64,000 bases of DNA, taken from positions 23,715,107-23,779,106 of the forward strand of contig NC_084802.1 in assembly GCF_963169125.1 (NCBI RefSeq). The letters are read 5' to 3'. Numbering within the stretch: the first letter of the stretch is position 1; each line of letters starts with the position of its first letter. The notes under the pieces are model-generated. The model did not search any database and was not told the DNA's origin. It worked only from the letters and a program-made list of their open reading frames with translations. The DNA comes from Humulus lupulus (Eukaryota > Streptophyta > Magnoliopsida > Rosales > Cannabaceae). Position numbers and translations under genes: made by a program. Below are positions 21,901 through 34,562 of this stretch, in pieces.

Positions 21901-24900
21901 GTGCAATGAGTATTTTGAATTTACGTTATCAGGTCAGAGATAAGTTTGGACAACAAGTAGAAGCGTTCTTTGTAATATTAACGACACTTCAGTTCCATTT
22001 GCTGTTCTACTGTTCCCGTCCTCTTCCTAATATATTTGCTTTGGGAGTAGGTAATTACTTCTTGCACTTTAGTTCTTATTTTTAGTCTTTTGTCTGGCTG
22101 CTGGTTGGTGATGATTTTAAAGTATTTGTTCCTGAAAAAAAGTGAAGATGCCTAATGTCACAGTATCTTCTACTAATTTAATCTTTATGTTTCATTTTAT
22201 ATTGTAGTCAACTTGGCTTACGCATTTTGGCTCAAGGGGAAGTTTTATTCCGCTTTAAACTCTCTGGTATGTTTCTACTGTAGATATGATTTTTTGTGTG
22301 TGTGTGTGTAGCAATGAACATATGGACGTTTTAATTACACTTCATGACACAATTTACAAGTCTCATTTTATTCCTTTTCTAATACCTAACATGCCGTCAT
22401 TTTGTTCTTAAGGTCATGATATTTGGTTTGAATGTAATGTTTGCATATAATATCTCTATTCTCTTGTCAAATATTTTTGGTGATTTGATTGGTTGGCTTT
22501 TTTGCTACTTAAAAAATTTCTTATCTGGGTTATTTTTATTTACCTTTATGTTTTTTTTCTTACAGTTCTTTGTTTTATATGATCAGATTTTTGCTACAGT
22601 TGTCTTTAGATGCGATATCCTATTACTTATTTGTCCCCTTGGCTTGGAGCTATTGTTGGTAGGTTCTGTTTCAGACCTGATTTATGTTTTTATTTTCTTT
22701 CTTTTTTCCCTGTTTATGCTGTAAAGACATAGTTTCCAGTGAAAATGCTACTGTCCCAGAACACTTTTCGAGGTTCTTTTCCTGCAACTGTTGCTTGTTG
22801 TTGGTTGGGTCAAATCATTAGGATATGTGTAGTATTTTACTTATGGAATCTCATGCCCTCATCGTATCTATCGAGTATTCATAGACTTTGCTGCCTTCAA
22901 CTTTCTTGTTGTCACAGAAATTATCATTGTATCCACAAGGACTTTATTCAGGCAGTATAGTGGTGGGTTGGGGCTGTGATAGATCTAAATAAGAGCCTAC
23001 CAATTAAATATGAATGCAATAGTATTCCTATTGTTTAGGATGATCTATTATTTCTAATATTTTCATATATTATATCGACATTCGTGACTTCAGACCTGAT
23101 ATTTTTATTTTTGTTCTTTGTTAGACTAAATCAATTTCAATATGGGATACACTGAAATACTGCGTCTGGTTTGCTCTGGTTTGCATAGGTTGGTGTACTA
23201 ATTTAAGTGTTTCCCGAACATGTCAATTTGCATACTAGACATCCTAAATCAATCACATGGTTTTGAATTCTACACAGTGCAGGTCTTACCATATTGATTG
23301 ATTCAATTTTGTGGAGAAGGTTATTGTGGCCTGAATTTGAAGTTTTTTGGTTCAACTCTGTTCTGAATCGAAGCTCTGAGTGGGGTGTATCCTTCTAAAT
23401 GATATTCTTGCACTTTTTTTCCTATTTTTGTACAGTTTTATATTTTTCTATAATTTTCATTGCTATTAGTTTTCCTTTATATTGTTTCCCGTCAGACACA
23501 TCCATTCCACTGGTACTTCACTTCAGCACTTCCCCGCTCATTGCTAGCTGCATACCCTCTTTTTCTGGTCAGTCTATATTACTTAAAACTTAGTTTCTTA
23601 GTGTAGCAATTTGTTATAATTCTATGGTATGCTCAATATTATATCTATGTTTACCCCAAAAACATTGGGCTGATTAATTGATTTTTTCTTGATGTGCATG
23701 TTATGTTTTTTTCCTCCATACTGATACATGGACCCTGTAATGTTTATTCTAGCAATGAAGTAGTGAAGCAACTCTTGGCATTTGTCAGAATTTTTTTTAA
23801 GCATATTTCATTAACCTTTATACATCTTCATTCATACGAAATCTTTATTTATTCATTTATCTTTCAATTGAAATCATTGATTTCTGGTAGTTGTGTATCA
23901 TTCATACTTCTTAATATTTTGGCAGTCTTTCTTGATAGTAAGAATTGACCTTGGCTATTTTGTTTTTGGCATGATAACTAATATGAGTAAATTTTAGTTT
24001 TATTTCTCATGCATATAAGAAGTGCTTTCAAGTAGCAGACATTGTTTTTGTTTCAAAACAAAGCTGTGCCATAAAATTTACTGGTTTCTTGAAACTTCAA
24101 GATGTCCATCTGTCTCTTAATTGAACAAAATGAATAGATTTTATGCTGATTATAAAGCAAGTCAATTTGGGTTTTTATGCTCATTTATATTCATCCTGAG
24201 TTATTTTCTTTCTTCTTCCGTACTCCATTTTTTTCTTCCATAAATTGACACGCATTGTCTTGCAGCTTGGGGTCTTCCTTGATAGAAGGGTTCCATTATT
24301 CATTCTTCCTGTTTTCTCTTTTGTTTTACTTTACTCCAAGCTTCCTCACAAGGTATAACGCTTATGAATTTGTGAGCTTATTAGTATTTTTATTTAGTTG
24401 GAGAGTTGTTAACGGGGTAAATTTTGTGACCCAGGAGCTCCGTTTTATTATTAGCTCAGTTCCAATCTTCAACTTATCTTCTGCAATCGCTGCTAATAGA
24501 ATGTACGTGGTATCTGTTTTAAATTGATTGCTATATTTTGATATCTTTGCACTAATGATCATTTTGCCTAGTTAGTTGTGTTTTGTTTATTTACAAACTG
24601 CTTTATGGTGATGTGTTTTATTTGTAATGTAATAATTTTATAAATCATTTTGTATTTTCCAAGGATCTACACTTTTCTGGCTTTCTGGGCTTGGTTATGC
24701 CTTTTTGTTTGCTTAGGTATTGTGGTCATCGGGGGTGGGCGGTGGGGAAGTAAAAGAAGAGATAATATGAGTACTGATCCATAGGTTACGAGAGCAGTTA
24801 AGGATGCTGCTGTTTTCTGCAAAAGATCCTTAACATGGGTGCGATTGATTTAGTTGGTGTGTTTTGTTGTAAAGGGGGGTTGAATCTCACAGTCATCTGT

Positions 24901-27900
24901 TTCTGTTATGTGATTTGGCTCAATCGTTATGGTCAAGAGTGTGGGGTGAGTTTGGCTTGAGTTGGTGCCTTCCGGGTTCCTGCTGTCAGCTGCTTTGTTG
25001 TGGTTTAGTGGGGGATAAGCAGTTGAATAAGCTTTGGAGGTCTACGATGTTGGCTTGTTTTTGGGCAATTTGGTTAAAGCGAAATAGCAGAATTTTGACA
25101 ATAAGTCATCTTTGTGTGATCTTATTTGGGAGAGGGTTAAGTTCTAGGTTGCCACTTGGGTGTATCGTACAAAGGGTTTTGAGGGGTTATCTTTCTTGGA
25201 CCTCACTAGGGAGTGGAGTAGATTTTTGTTTGTGTAGTTGGGATGTATAGTTGTATGTTTTTTCTGGCCTATCTATATATGCGAGAGGGGGTTAGTCTAA
25301 GACAAAGGCCTCTTTATCTTTTTTTTTTTTTTTTTAAAAAAAATTATATGAGAGAACATGTATTTGTTTCCAAATTTTCTTCTTTCCCTCATATTTTATT
25401 CCCTTTTTCATTCACCCTTAGGTTTTTTTTTTTTTTTTTGCTTTTGGTTCTGGTTAGCCAGATAACAGCTAGTATTCATGCAATTTTACATGCTAATGTG
25501 TGATACAGAAGATTCTTATAATAATGAAAAAAATGAACAAAATTCAAGACTTGTGAAGAGCATTTTGCTCATGGCTTTGTAGTGGAATTCAGTAGCTGGT
25601 CGCGGATGCAAATTACAGTAAATGATATTAATAAATATATATTTGTTCAATGCATTTAACACATACTACAGCTAACAAAAAGATGAATTCCTCCACTTCT
25701 TGCAGCTATAACAATAGGGAAAAAAGTTTTTGGAAGTTGCTCTATTTTATGATGCTCGGGTTACTTTTAGTCAGGTATGAAGTGATTCTGTCCAATTTAT
25801 GGAGTAATAGTTTGCATCCTTCTCATGTACTTATTTCTCATTTTTGTAGTCTAGGATGCACTGCTATAACCTTCATGGCATCCTATGAGAATTACCCCAG
25901 TGGTCATGCTTTGAGAAATTTGCATCAAATTGGTATGCCCTCTTCTCTCACTGATACTGCCATTGTCTTGTTGAGGTTTCAGAGATGTTGAGCCCGTGGT
26001 TTTCCATTTGCAACTTCTCTATTTCCCTCCCTTTTTTTCTCGTTATCTGAAACTTTCATGCTCTTGTGCTCATTTATAAGACTTTGAGCACATGATTAAT
26101 GATTTTGACATATAGTTTTCTCTACATGGTTAATAAATTTTCTTTCGTTTTGATTGCATTAGTTTCCACAAAAAGAAAAATAATTAGATATTTCTGATAT
26201 TCTCACTGAAAGAGTAGAATATATTTTTAAGTTTTAACTGTTGTTTTGTGGCAAGCCTTGTAGTTCAGTAGCGAACCAATTTTTTATTTATTTAATTGTT
26301 TATTTTATAGAAATGTGTTTATTGTGAATATTTAAATGATTGTTTTATTTTATTATTTTATTAAATTGTTAATTTGAATGTGCGACAATAATTGATTTTT
26401 TTTTTCTTGATATTGTGTGTGCATGTGTGTTGTGTGCATGATGGTGTGCGTGTGGGTGCATGGCAAGAAGAGTGAAGAAGGGCTTGTACTTAGACTAGAT
26501 CATGAAAATAGGGAGTTTTCCTTGTTTAGAAAATTCTACCAAAAAGAGCTAGGGCTTGTACCTAGACTAGATCATGCTAGGTGTGTTTCCTCAAGTCCAA
26601 AGAGCAGGAAGTATTAAGAATACTTCCAAAACCATAATGAGAAAACACACCTAGCATGTTTCTATAATAGCACAAAACCATATTCCATACTCATATGCAA
26701 ATTAAAGAATCTAAACCCTAATTTCATGTCTTTAAAAACAAAAAAAACAAATCCAAGATCTCCTATTTTACGTTATCTCATAAACACAAGAAAAAATTAA
26801 CACAATACCTATCATGCATAATCTATAGAGAAGAAGATGAATAGAGAATCCAGATCACAATCAAACACCACATCATATACAATCAAACATGAAATCAACA
26901 CCACAACCCCTAACATGCTTTCATATGAGAGAAGGATGAGAGGAAAAACAACACACTTCTCTTACCTCTTGTAGGGTCATTGAGAATCAAACCTAGAGCA
27001 CTAGAGAGCCTTCCCTTGGTGAGATTCTAACCCTATGCCAAACATTAGTCAAGATTATCTTAGAGTCAAGAAGAAAAGTAAAACACAATCAAAAGTCAAA
27101 GACATTTCCTTAGTGTTCTTCTTCCCTTCTCTCAATCCTCAATTTTCGAAGCTCTCTCTATGTGGGCGGCCAGGGCTTCGAAAATGAGAGAAAGAGGCTT
27201 CAGGACCCATTTTGATTACTAGGTCAAGGAAATTAGAATTGGATTTTTCGTAACCTAAACAACCTGTGACTTGAGACCTGATTACACAACGATTTTGGAA
27301 AAATGATTTTTCTAGAAAGTTGTAGATAATTGAATTAGCTTTCCAACGATACCAAGATTGCCCAAATCAGATTTCTACAGCTCCAGTTATGTCGATTTTA
27401 CTACAGCTGGGTCTAAGGTTACGAGAATTTCAAATATGACAACTCCCTTTTCCTTTCTCACCACTCTTCACTTTCTCCTTGTGTTCTCTTTTCTTTTTAA
27501 TGTGAACACAAACTATCAAAACAATTAAAAGGGATTTTATTCTCTTATTGGTAGAATTTTCTAAACAAGGAAAACTCCCAATTTCCATGTTCTAGTCTAG
27601 GTACAAGCCCTTCTTCATGCATGCACACTCTTCTTGCCATGCACGCACACCATCATGCATACAACACACATGCACACACAATATCAACAAAATAAAATCA
27701 ATTATTCTCACATATTCAAATTGACAATTTAATAAAATAAAACAAAACAATCATTTGAATAAACACATTTCTATAAAATAAACAATTAAATAAAAAAAAA
27801 ATTGGTTCGCTACAAGTTCAATACTAAGCAGGTATTATATTTTTTCTTGCTCACACCTTCATGTCTTTGGTTTCCGATGGTCATTCTCTTTGATCTCAAA

Positions 27901-30900
27901 CTGTGGTCTGTTTATTTCTTTAAATTTTCCCCTAATAAATGTTCTTTATTGCTTCTTTAAATTGAGCTTCCTTTTGCTGAATAAGACTTCTGGCAGGTCA
28001 TCTTGCTAACCATACAAAGGAAAAATGGGTACATATTGATACATATTCAGCAATGAATGGAATATCTCGTTTTTGTGAAAATGACTTTCCATGGAGGTAT
28101 ATATGATTCTGGCGTAGTTTAATATTAATGATGATGTTAGTCAATTAAATATTAACTTCTTTTCCAAGCACCTGCAATTCGAATTCAAACTGGAGAATAC
28201 TTTAATTAGCCAAGAGTTTAAGCATAGATAACCATACACAGTACCATTTTCTTTTCTTCTTTTTTTTTTTTTTAAAAATAAAAAATAAAATTAACAAATT
28301 GGGTGTCACACAAGTACTTATCCTTTGTGAGCTTGCTGATTACGCTGGGTGGGACTGTACACAATAGCACAAACCAATTTTGACTTGTTGCAGAAAACCT
28401 TAATGAATATTTATTTAACTTAAATTTGTCCAGATAGTTTCCTTTTAGCATACTGATAATTATTTTTGCTATATGCACTTTCAAAACATTAAAGGTGATA
28501 TTTTTTCCCCTTAAAAAAGAATGGCTTTTAATAAATTTAGCAATTTTACCATGTTTGCATGATTTGATAATGTGTGATGCTGATTTTCAATGAACTGTTT
28601 GAGTGACTATGAGAACTGAATTCTGTTAGAAAAGTGAAGTAATATTTAGGTAATTCTTTATTTAGAAAATTCTTAATCTAGTAAAACTAAATTACAGAAT
28701 GGTTTATGTTAATTGTTAATTATAGGATAGCCAAAATTTTTGTGGTTGATACGTTTTAGAAACTTATAAATTAAGGCATTGTTTTCTCTTCAAGATCAAC
28801 CCATTTCAGAAAATAACTTTATTTTCTCTTTTATATGTTCCTCGTTTGAGAGAGAATTGTATTTTCTTCTGAGCTAGTGAAATCTTTTCTTCATTATTTC
28901 CAATTTTAACTTTAAATTGTCAAACATTCCAATTCTCTAAGCTATAGGTTGCAGGTTATTGTTCACGGAGAATAAGGAAGCCAGTTCAAGTTAGAAATAG
29001 ATCATAGTCAACAAAATGGTAACAAAGTTTGAAATTGAGAAGTTCAATGAGAATAATTTCTCATTATGGAAAATGAAGATGAAGACAATCATAGGGAAAG
29101 ATAATTGTTTGGTGGCAATTGAAGAAAGACTAAAGGAGATCATCAAGGATTCAAAGAGGAGGTTGATGGATGGCAATGCAATTTGCTAATCTACATCTTG
29201 CACTGGGCCGATGGTGTATGATGACATGTAGCGAGGAAGAAAACAACAAAGGAGATATGGAATACTCACAAAATTGTATGTGGTCAAATCACTACACAAC
29301 AAAACCTTCTTGAAGAGGAAGCTTTACACCCTTCGTATGATGGAGTCGACTTCGGTGACTAACCACATCAAACCCCCTCAAAACTCTGCTTTCAAAGCTC
29401 ACAACAATAGGACATGATATACATATTTGTGAACGTGCTGAAATTCTACTCCAAAGTCTACCTAGTTCATATGAATAGTTGTCTATTAGCTAGACATTAG
29501 CAAAAGTTATGTCCCATTGTTAAGTTGTACAAACCAGGTAGACTTTGGAGTAGAATTTCGACATTTTCACTCATTTCTATATTATGTCCTATTGTTGTGA
29601 GCTGCGAAAGTAGAGTGTTGAGGATGTTTACTGTGGTCGGTCACTGAAGTACTCCATCATATGAAGGGTGTAAAGCCCCTCTTCTTCAAGAAGATTTTGA
29701 TGTTTAGTGATTTGGCCTTGTACAATTTTGTCCGAGTATCCCATATCTCCTTTGTTGTTTTCTTCTCGACTACACATGCCATCATACACCACAGGCCAGT
29801 GCAAGATATAGATTAGGAATTGCATTGCCATCCATCTCGCTTCACTTTGCATTGTCAGTGATCTCCTTTGGTCTTTCTTCAATTGCTGCCATACAGTTAG
29901 CTTTCTTCATGATTCCTTTCATTTTCCACAATGAGAAATTATTCCCATTGAACTTCTCAATTTTGAACTTTGCTGCCATTTTGTTGACTATGGTCTGCGT
30001 CTAACAATAACCCGCAACCAATAGCTCTCATATCACTGTTAGGGAATTGGGATGTTTGACAATTTAAAGTTGAAATTGGAAATAATGAAAAAAATGTCAC
30101 TAACTCGGAAAAAAAATCAAATGAGATAACTCATAAAGGAGAAAAATAAAGTTATTTTCTGAAATGGGATAATCTTTGAGAGAATACAATGCCTTATTTT
30201 ATAAGTATCTTCGATCAATCACAAAAATATGTAGCTATCTTATAATTAACAATTAATATAAACCATTCTTTGATTTAGTTCTACTACAATAAGAATTTTC
30301 TAAGTAAAAAATTACCTAAATATGATTTTACTTTTCTAACATTGTTTCAACTTTAAATTGTCAAACACCCCAATTCCCTAACAAAATCAGCCATCCAAAT
30401 AAATTGCAACATATTGAATTTGAGAAAAGAACGAGCAAATTGATTCATATTTTAGTACATGCTTAGCAGTCAATGACAAGTTTAAGCTTTGTGTATCAGT
30501 TAATAAGAGTGTTACTGTAATTTGTAGGTACTCTAAAGAAGAAGAGATTCCTCTGGGAGAAATGTTCCAGAGAAATTTCACCTACCTTATAACGTGAGTT
30601 TCTTAAGTTTTCTGTCTTCTCTTTCTTTCAATAGTAAGTGGCAGTTCATTTAAAACTATTCTTGCATCATACCTTTGGATACTAATTACTCATGACAGAG
30701 GTGAATAAGTCAACAAAAAATAATGAGTGTCTATTTCGAAGATTGTTGCTTAGTCAACAACAAACTTTGATAAGTTTGCTTAGTTAACTGGGTTCAGATT
30801 ACATCAGGGAGTAAACTCAATAAAGGCAACTTAACTCGAAGATTTTATATGAAATTGGCCTTTCCTGCACTTGTACCTTTTTTTTTAACAAAAACTTATT

Positions 30901-33900
30901 TTTTTTATAATTAAATAAATCTCTTTCTTTAATGAGTACAATATGAACACTTTTTAGTACAAAGTCAATGGCATTGTTGCATTATCTACTGTGCTATGGC
31001 ATGAACAGTAAAGTATAGGAAATTTGTTTTTCATATTTGACACTGTTTCCTATTTGACACAGTGCCCCATTTGGCAAAGCTGAAGCTTTTGCTTATAGCT
31101 AAAAGTAGAAGATTTGGCTTATTTTTTATGTTTGGATAACTATGATACAAAATTCTTTTTATGAGTAAATTATTTGCCCACTTCTCTTCCGGACCCTGAT
31201 GAGCATAACTCAACCTCCAAAAGGCTGACTTACAAGAAAACTCACTAGAGTCGGGAAGCCACACTCTCCTGTCCTCCAGAATCGCCGACAAGGCAACATA
31301 ACAACTAGAGTAACTGAGCAAGGCTAGAAACCTCCCTATCAAACTAATTCCTCCTAAAGCGAAGGTCTCGCCTGAGGCCTCCTAAGCTCTCTGCACACCA
31401 GAGACAACCAAATCTTTGATCAAACAGTTATTAGCCTTGGATAGCAGAAATAAATCAGGAAATTGAGACTTTAAATGAGCATCATTGATCCAAAAATCCT
31501 CCCAAAAGTGAATCTTATCCCTCTCCCTGCCTTGAACCTGACTAGCTGACTATAGTCTTCATACAACGCCAAAATATATTTCCAAGGACCACGAACAGAC
31601 AACATCATCCCTCTACCAGTATCCCAAAAGCCTCCATCCACCCCATACTTGCTCTTCACCACCCTATGCCACAAAGCCTTGCTTTCCAAAGGAAACCTCC
31701 ACAACCATTTCATGAGAAACGCATTGTTCCTCAAATCCAAATTACCAATACCAATAACACCATGACTTCGCGATTTACAAACTTCCCGCCAAGAGATCAG
31801 GTGGTTGAAACCCGACTTAGCCGCACCTTCTCATAGAAAATCTCGCACCAATTTCTCCATAATCCCCACTACACCCACACCCTTAGGAATGTGAAAAGGC
31901 AACATATAATACACTAGAATAGAAGATAGAATCGACTAAATGAGAGTCAGCCTTCCACCCCAAGATAGGAAAGCACATTTCCACCCATCCAGACGTTTGG
32001 CACATCTCGAAACAATGGGCTCCCAAAATCCTTTGGATCGAGGGAACGCACCCAAAGGCAACCCCAAATGCTTCATAGGCCACTGCCCACCTCACACTCC
32101 CCTATCTCGAAGGTCCACTCTCATCCAAATTAATCCCCAACAACTGACATTTCTGCAAATTAATAGACAGCCCTATAAGCACCGCTAAAACCCTTCAAAA
32201 TATCAAGAAAAACTGACAACGACTCCCCATCGTTCTCAAAGAAGATCGTATCATCAGCGACCTGAAGGTGACTGACCTCTCCTTTATCCTTGCCCACTGT
32301 AAACCCTCTAAAGGTTGAAGCGCTCTTAGCCTTATCCACCATTCTGCCCAAGACATCAACCATCAAAGTAAACAAGAAAGGTGAAAGGGAATCCCCTTGG
32401 CGGAGACCCCTAGAACCCTTAAATGTCCCCCTCAGTCTCCCATTTAAGAACACGGAGAAGGACGTAGAAGACAAACACCCAATCATCCACTTCCTCCAAA
32501 CATCACCAAACTCTTTCCGGGACAAAGTCCAAAAAGCCCCAATCCACACAATCGTAACAAATAGGCCTCTGTTTGAAGTTCGACCCCGTGAATCGACCAT
32601 TATGGATATTGGGATCCATTAATTTCAATTCACTAATCAGCTCATCAAACATCTTCACGCTCCTCGTGTTAGACACACTATTAGGTTTCTCATCACCCCT
32701 CCTAACCACATTAAAGTCACCCCCGCACACCAATAACTACCACAAATAACGCTCAATCCAGCTAATTCATCCCAGAAGCTGTCCCTTCTTCCATACGCAA
32801 CAGGGTCGTAGACACCAAAAAACCACCAAGGATCCTTTCCTTCGACCTCAATGTGAATAGAAACCGAAAATTCCCCCCACCAAGGAATCAATAACATTGA
32901 TCCTCCCATTATCCCAGGCCACTAAAGTACCTCCCGATCTCCCTGAAGCCTGCTTATAAATCCAAGCTCTAAATCTAGATCGCCAAATGCTACCCACAAA
33001 CCTACTATCTACTGTTGTCGTTTTCACCTCTTGAAGAACAATTAAGTCTGGACTAGCTTTACAAATAGTTTCTTTAATCGCCTTCCGTTTTTCTTTGTTA
33101 CCACAACCCCTCACATTCTAAGAAAAAATCTTCACGAGCAATTTCGACACCCCGCAATTTTCTTCTTTCTTTTCTCATAACTGACATTAAACTTCAACTT
33201 CCTTAGTTCTTGATGGCTCTTCTTAGACAGAAATATGGTGCTGCTTACTTCTTTGTCCTTTTGATCATTAGCTAGCAACATAACACCCAAAGAGTCCATG
33301 ACCTTGTGAAGCCTGCTCGATTCATCTGACTTGTCTTCTTTCAAATGCGAAGACAAGCATATATCCTGTTCCCCTGCTTCTTTATTAATTTCTTCCTTCC
33401 CTTTCGGGGACTTGTCTAGATCCACTGCCTGAAACTCAACGAGCCCCATACTAACATCGCGAGCCTCTAACAATCTTCTAGCATTTCCTTCCTCCCACAA
33501 TCTTCTAGCATGCACCACCATATCTTCCACTTCCTCCATGTCTTCTTCAGACTCGATATCCAAATCCTCATCTTCAGAACTACAAGAATTAGATTGACCA
33601 TCTACCAAAGAATAAATAGTCTTCCTCTTCCAAATCTTGTTCAGTAACCTTTAAACCCTCTTCCTGTCTTTCCAAGAGAAACGTACTTTCTGCATCTGTA
33701 TATTTTGCCTTTCGAGAGTACACTTTCAGACATGTATCCGCATCTTCTAGTTCCGACCCTTCCTTTCCCGAATTCTGAAGTAAAACACAACGTTTCCAAT
33801 AAGGCTGGGCAATCGAATTATCCCAGAAATCAATTTTCCCTTGAGTAAAGCCCTCACGGTCCTTAGGACTAACAACCTGAATAAAATTCTGAACAGGACC

Positions 33901-34562
33901 ATGAAGAACTCGGCCTTTCCCATTCCCACGAAGGCCCAAATCCTTTCCATTCAGACTTGGATTGAAGAGAGCCCTTAAATAGAGAGAATCTAACTTAAAA
34001 GAACAAAGCCCATTTTCCAATATCAAGGCCCAGCCCAAATTACAACAAGATAAAACTAAAAAAAAGCACTTTTTATTTTTTACCCAAACACTCTCAAAAG
34101 TGTTTTTTTAATCCTAGAAGCTAAAAACAACTTAAAATAAGCTTAGCCAAACGGGGCTAATGCCTGAGATAAAATAGAAAAATCTGGTTCTAGTTTCAGC
34201 TTTCGTTTGATGTCAATTTCTGTTTTATGTATATTTATATATATGTTTGCAGCTGAAATTAAAATATGTTGGTTCTCACTTGTGTATCTTCATTGATAAC
34301 AGAGAGCATCCTGCTGTGAATGGATTCAAATGTCTATTCACTGTTGATGGGTTCTCAAAAGCTCGTTTTCAACATGGATTCCCACCTATTTCAGTGGTAG
34401 AAACCTTACCTTTTTATCAATCTCACTGTTAAAGATTACCCTTTTTATTGAATCTTAGCTGTTTTATACCAAATGCAGGTCAGAGAGCCCAAAGTTTATG
34501 CTCATGGAAATGTAATTAATGAAGATGTTATGAATAGAAATTGGCCGGGATGTTCATTGTAG
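18913..34562 (+). CDS. ALG12: ALG12-type dolichyl-P-Man alpha-1,6-mannosyltransferase, 19 exons
   Basis: Joins 18913-19035, 20252-20293, 20392-20437, 20822-20908, 21485-21540, 21933-22050, 22208-22266, 22587-22658, 23125-23188, 23283-23386, 23496-23567, 24266-24352, 24435-24502, 25706-25774, 25850-25932, 27997-28096, 30528-30593, 34303-34396 and 34479-34562. All introns are GT-AG and phases fit, giving 497 residues, the usual size for plant ALG12. Family GT22, multi-pass ER membrane protein; it adds the eighth mannose (alpha-1,6) to the lipid-linked N-glycan precursor. Visible marks: the lumenal [13 protein letters not shown] start with catalytic-type acidic residues, [19 protein letters not shown], many hydrophobic segments, and LPHKELRF, the GT22 HKE signature. 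Arabidopsis ALG12 (EBS4) acts in ER quality control. Introns 13 and 15-17 are swollen by transposons (9.4 kb together). The frame looks intact, so the gene is probably functional. Confidence 0.95.
19036..20251 (+). other. ALG12 intron 1 (1.2 kb)
   Basis: No gene inside. A small tandem repeat of about 25 bp (GCCTGGGTTAAAAYTATTACTC units, 2-3 copies) lies at 19876-19935. Confidence 0.7.
20438..24265 (+). other. ALG12 introns 3-11, no inserted gene seen
   Basis: Introns longer than 300 bp here are 20438-20821, 20909-21484, 21541-21932, 22267-22586, 22659-23124 and 23568-24265. They are T-rich plant introns with short microsatellites (GT/TA near 20670-20720, GT near 22296-22310). I see no mobile element ends or RNA genes. 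Confidence 0.6.
24740..25260 (+). pseudogene. LINE 3'-end fragment in ALG12 intron 13
   Basis: The frame at 24915-25250 matches the C-terminal end of plant L1-type LINE ORF2: HC...AQSLWSRVW, a hydrophobic stretch, then [13 protein letters not shown], then the tail before the stop. It is followed by a polypyrimidine/poly-T run near 25320. Only the 3' end is present, as expected for 5'-truncated LINE insertions. Same strand as ALG12. Confidence 0.72.
26268..27814. mobile_element. Foldback element of 1.55 kb in ALG12 intron 15
   Basis: Long imperfect terminal inverted repeats: the left arm starts GTAGCGAACCAATTTTTTATT, and the right arm ends AATTGGTTCGCTACA, each extending 250-300 bp (to about 26555 and from about 27530). 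AGTTCA occurs at 26262-26267 and 27815-27820, a likely target duplication. A smaller inverted pair (TGCTAGGTGTGTTT and AAACACACCTAGCATG) lies at about 26573-26660. The central kilobase shows no coding frame I recognise. It may be a non-autonomous MULE or foldback element. Confidence 0.75.
28624..30383. mobile_element. Rearranged copia element with long inverted repeats in ALG12 intron 16
   Basis: The left arm (28624-29466) starts with a plus-strand LTR (28624-28942, TGTTAGAAAAG...) followed by a UBN2-type copia gag start at 29016 ([19 protein letters not shown]). The right arm (29534-30341) is the same leader and gag in reverse, ending with a minus-strand LTR (30037-30341). A 67-bp spacer separates them. 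A 42-bp plus-strand LTR end (30342-30383, ...CCCTAACA) closes the element. Flanks are aattc (28619-28623) and aaatc (30384-30388), a one-mismatch duplication. Both gag copies carry stops or frameshifts. A self-primed or strand-switched cDNA inserted as one piece is the likely origin (inference). Confidence 0.82.
31064..34157. mobile_element. Segment of ALG12 intron 17 bounded by MITE-like inverted ends
   Basis: The left end reads GCCCCATTTGGCAAAGCTGAAG (31064 on, shortened here); the right end reads TAAGCTTAGCCAAACGGGGC (34138-34157). The two are inverted and imperfect over about 20-50 bp, and further AGCTAAAA-type blocks also pair. Between them lies a LINE remnant. Either the LINE inserted into a short MITE or the MITE ends enclose captured DNA. 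I see no clear flanking duplication. Confidence 0.55.
31190..34045 (-). pseudogene. L1-type LINE remnant, antisense to ALG12
   Basis: Reading leftward: an ORF1-like region (34038-33132, two frames with an acidic Glu/Asp/Ser stretch); apurinic-type endonuclease N-terminal half (LQEVKTT near 33045, [13 protein letters not shown] near 32720); then a jump at about 32560 straight into reverse transcriptase ([25 protein letters not shown], and VADDT in place of FADDT near 32255); then the post-RT region ([28 protein letters not shown] near 31700). The endonuclease C-terminal half and the first RT blocks are deleted, the 3' end is missing, and several stops and frameshifts occur. It cannot move by itself. 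Confidence 0.88.

Noticed and set aside
22416..22724. 102-codon hydrophobic frame
   Set aside because: It runs through ALG12 intron 7, exon 8 and intron 8; the T-rich intron gives a false membrane-like protein.
31940..32622. Plus-strand frames at 31940-32188 and 32290-32622
   Set aside because: Antisense shadows of the minus-strand LINE reverse transcriptase.
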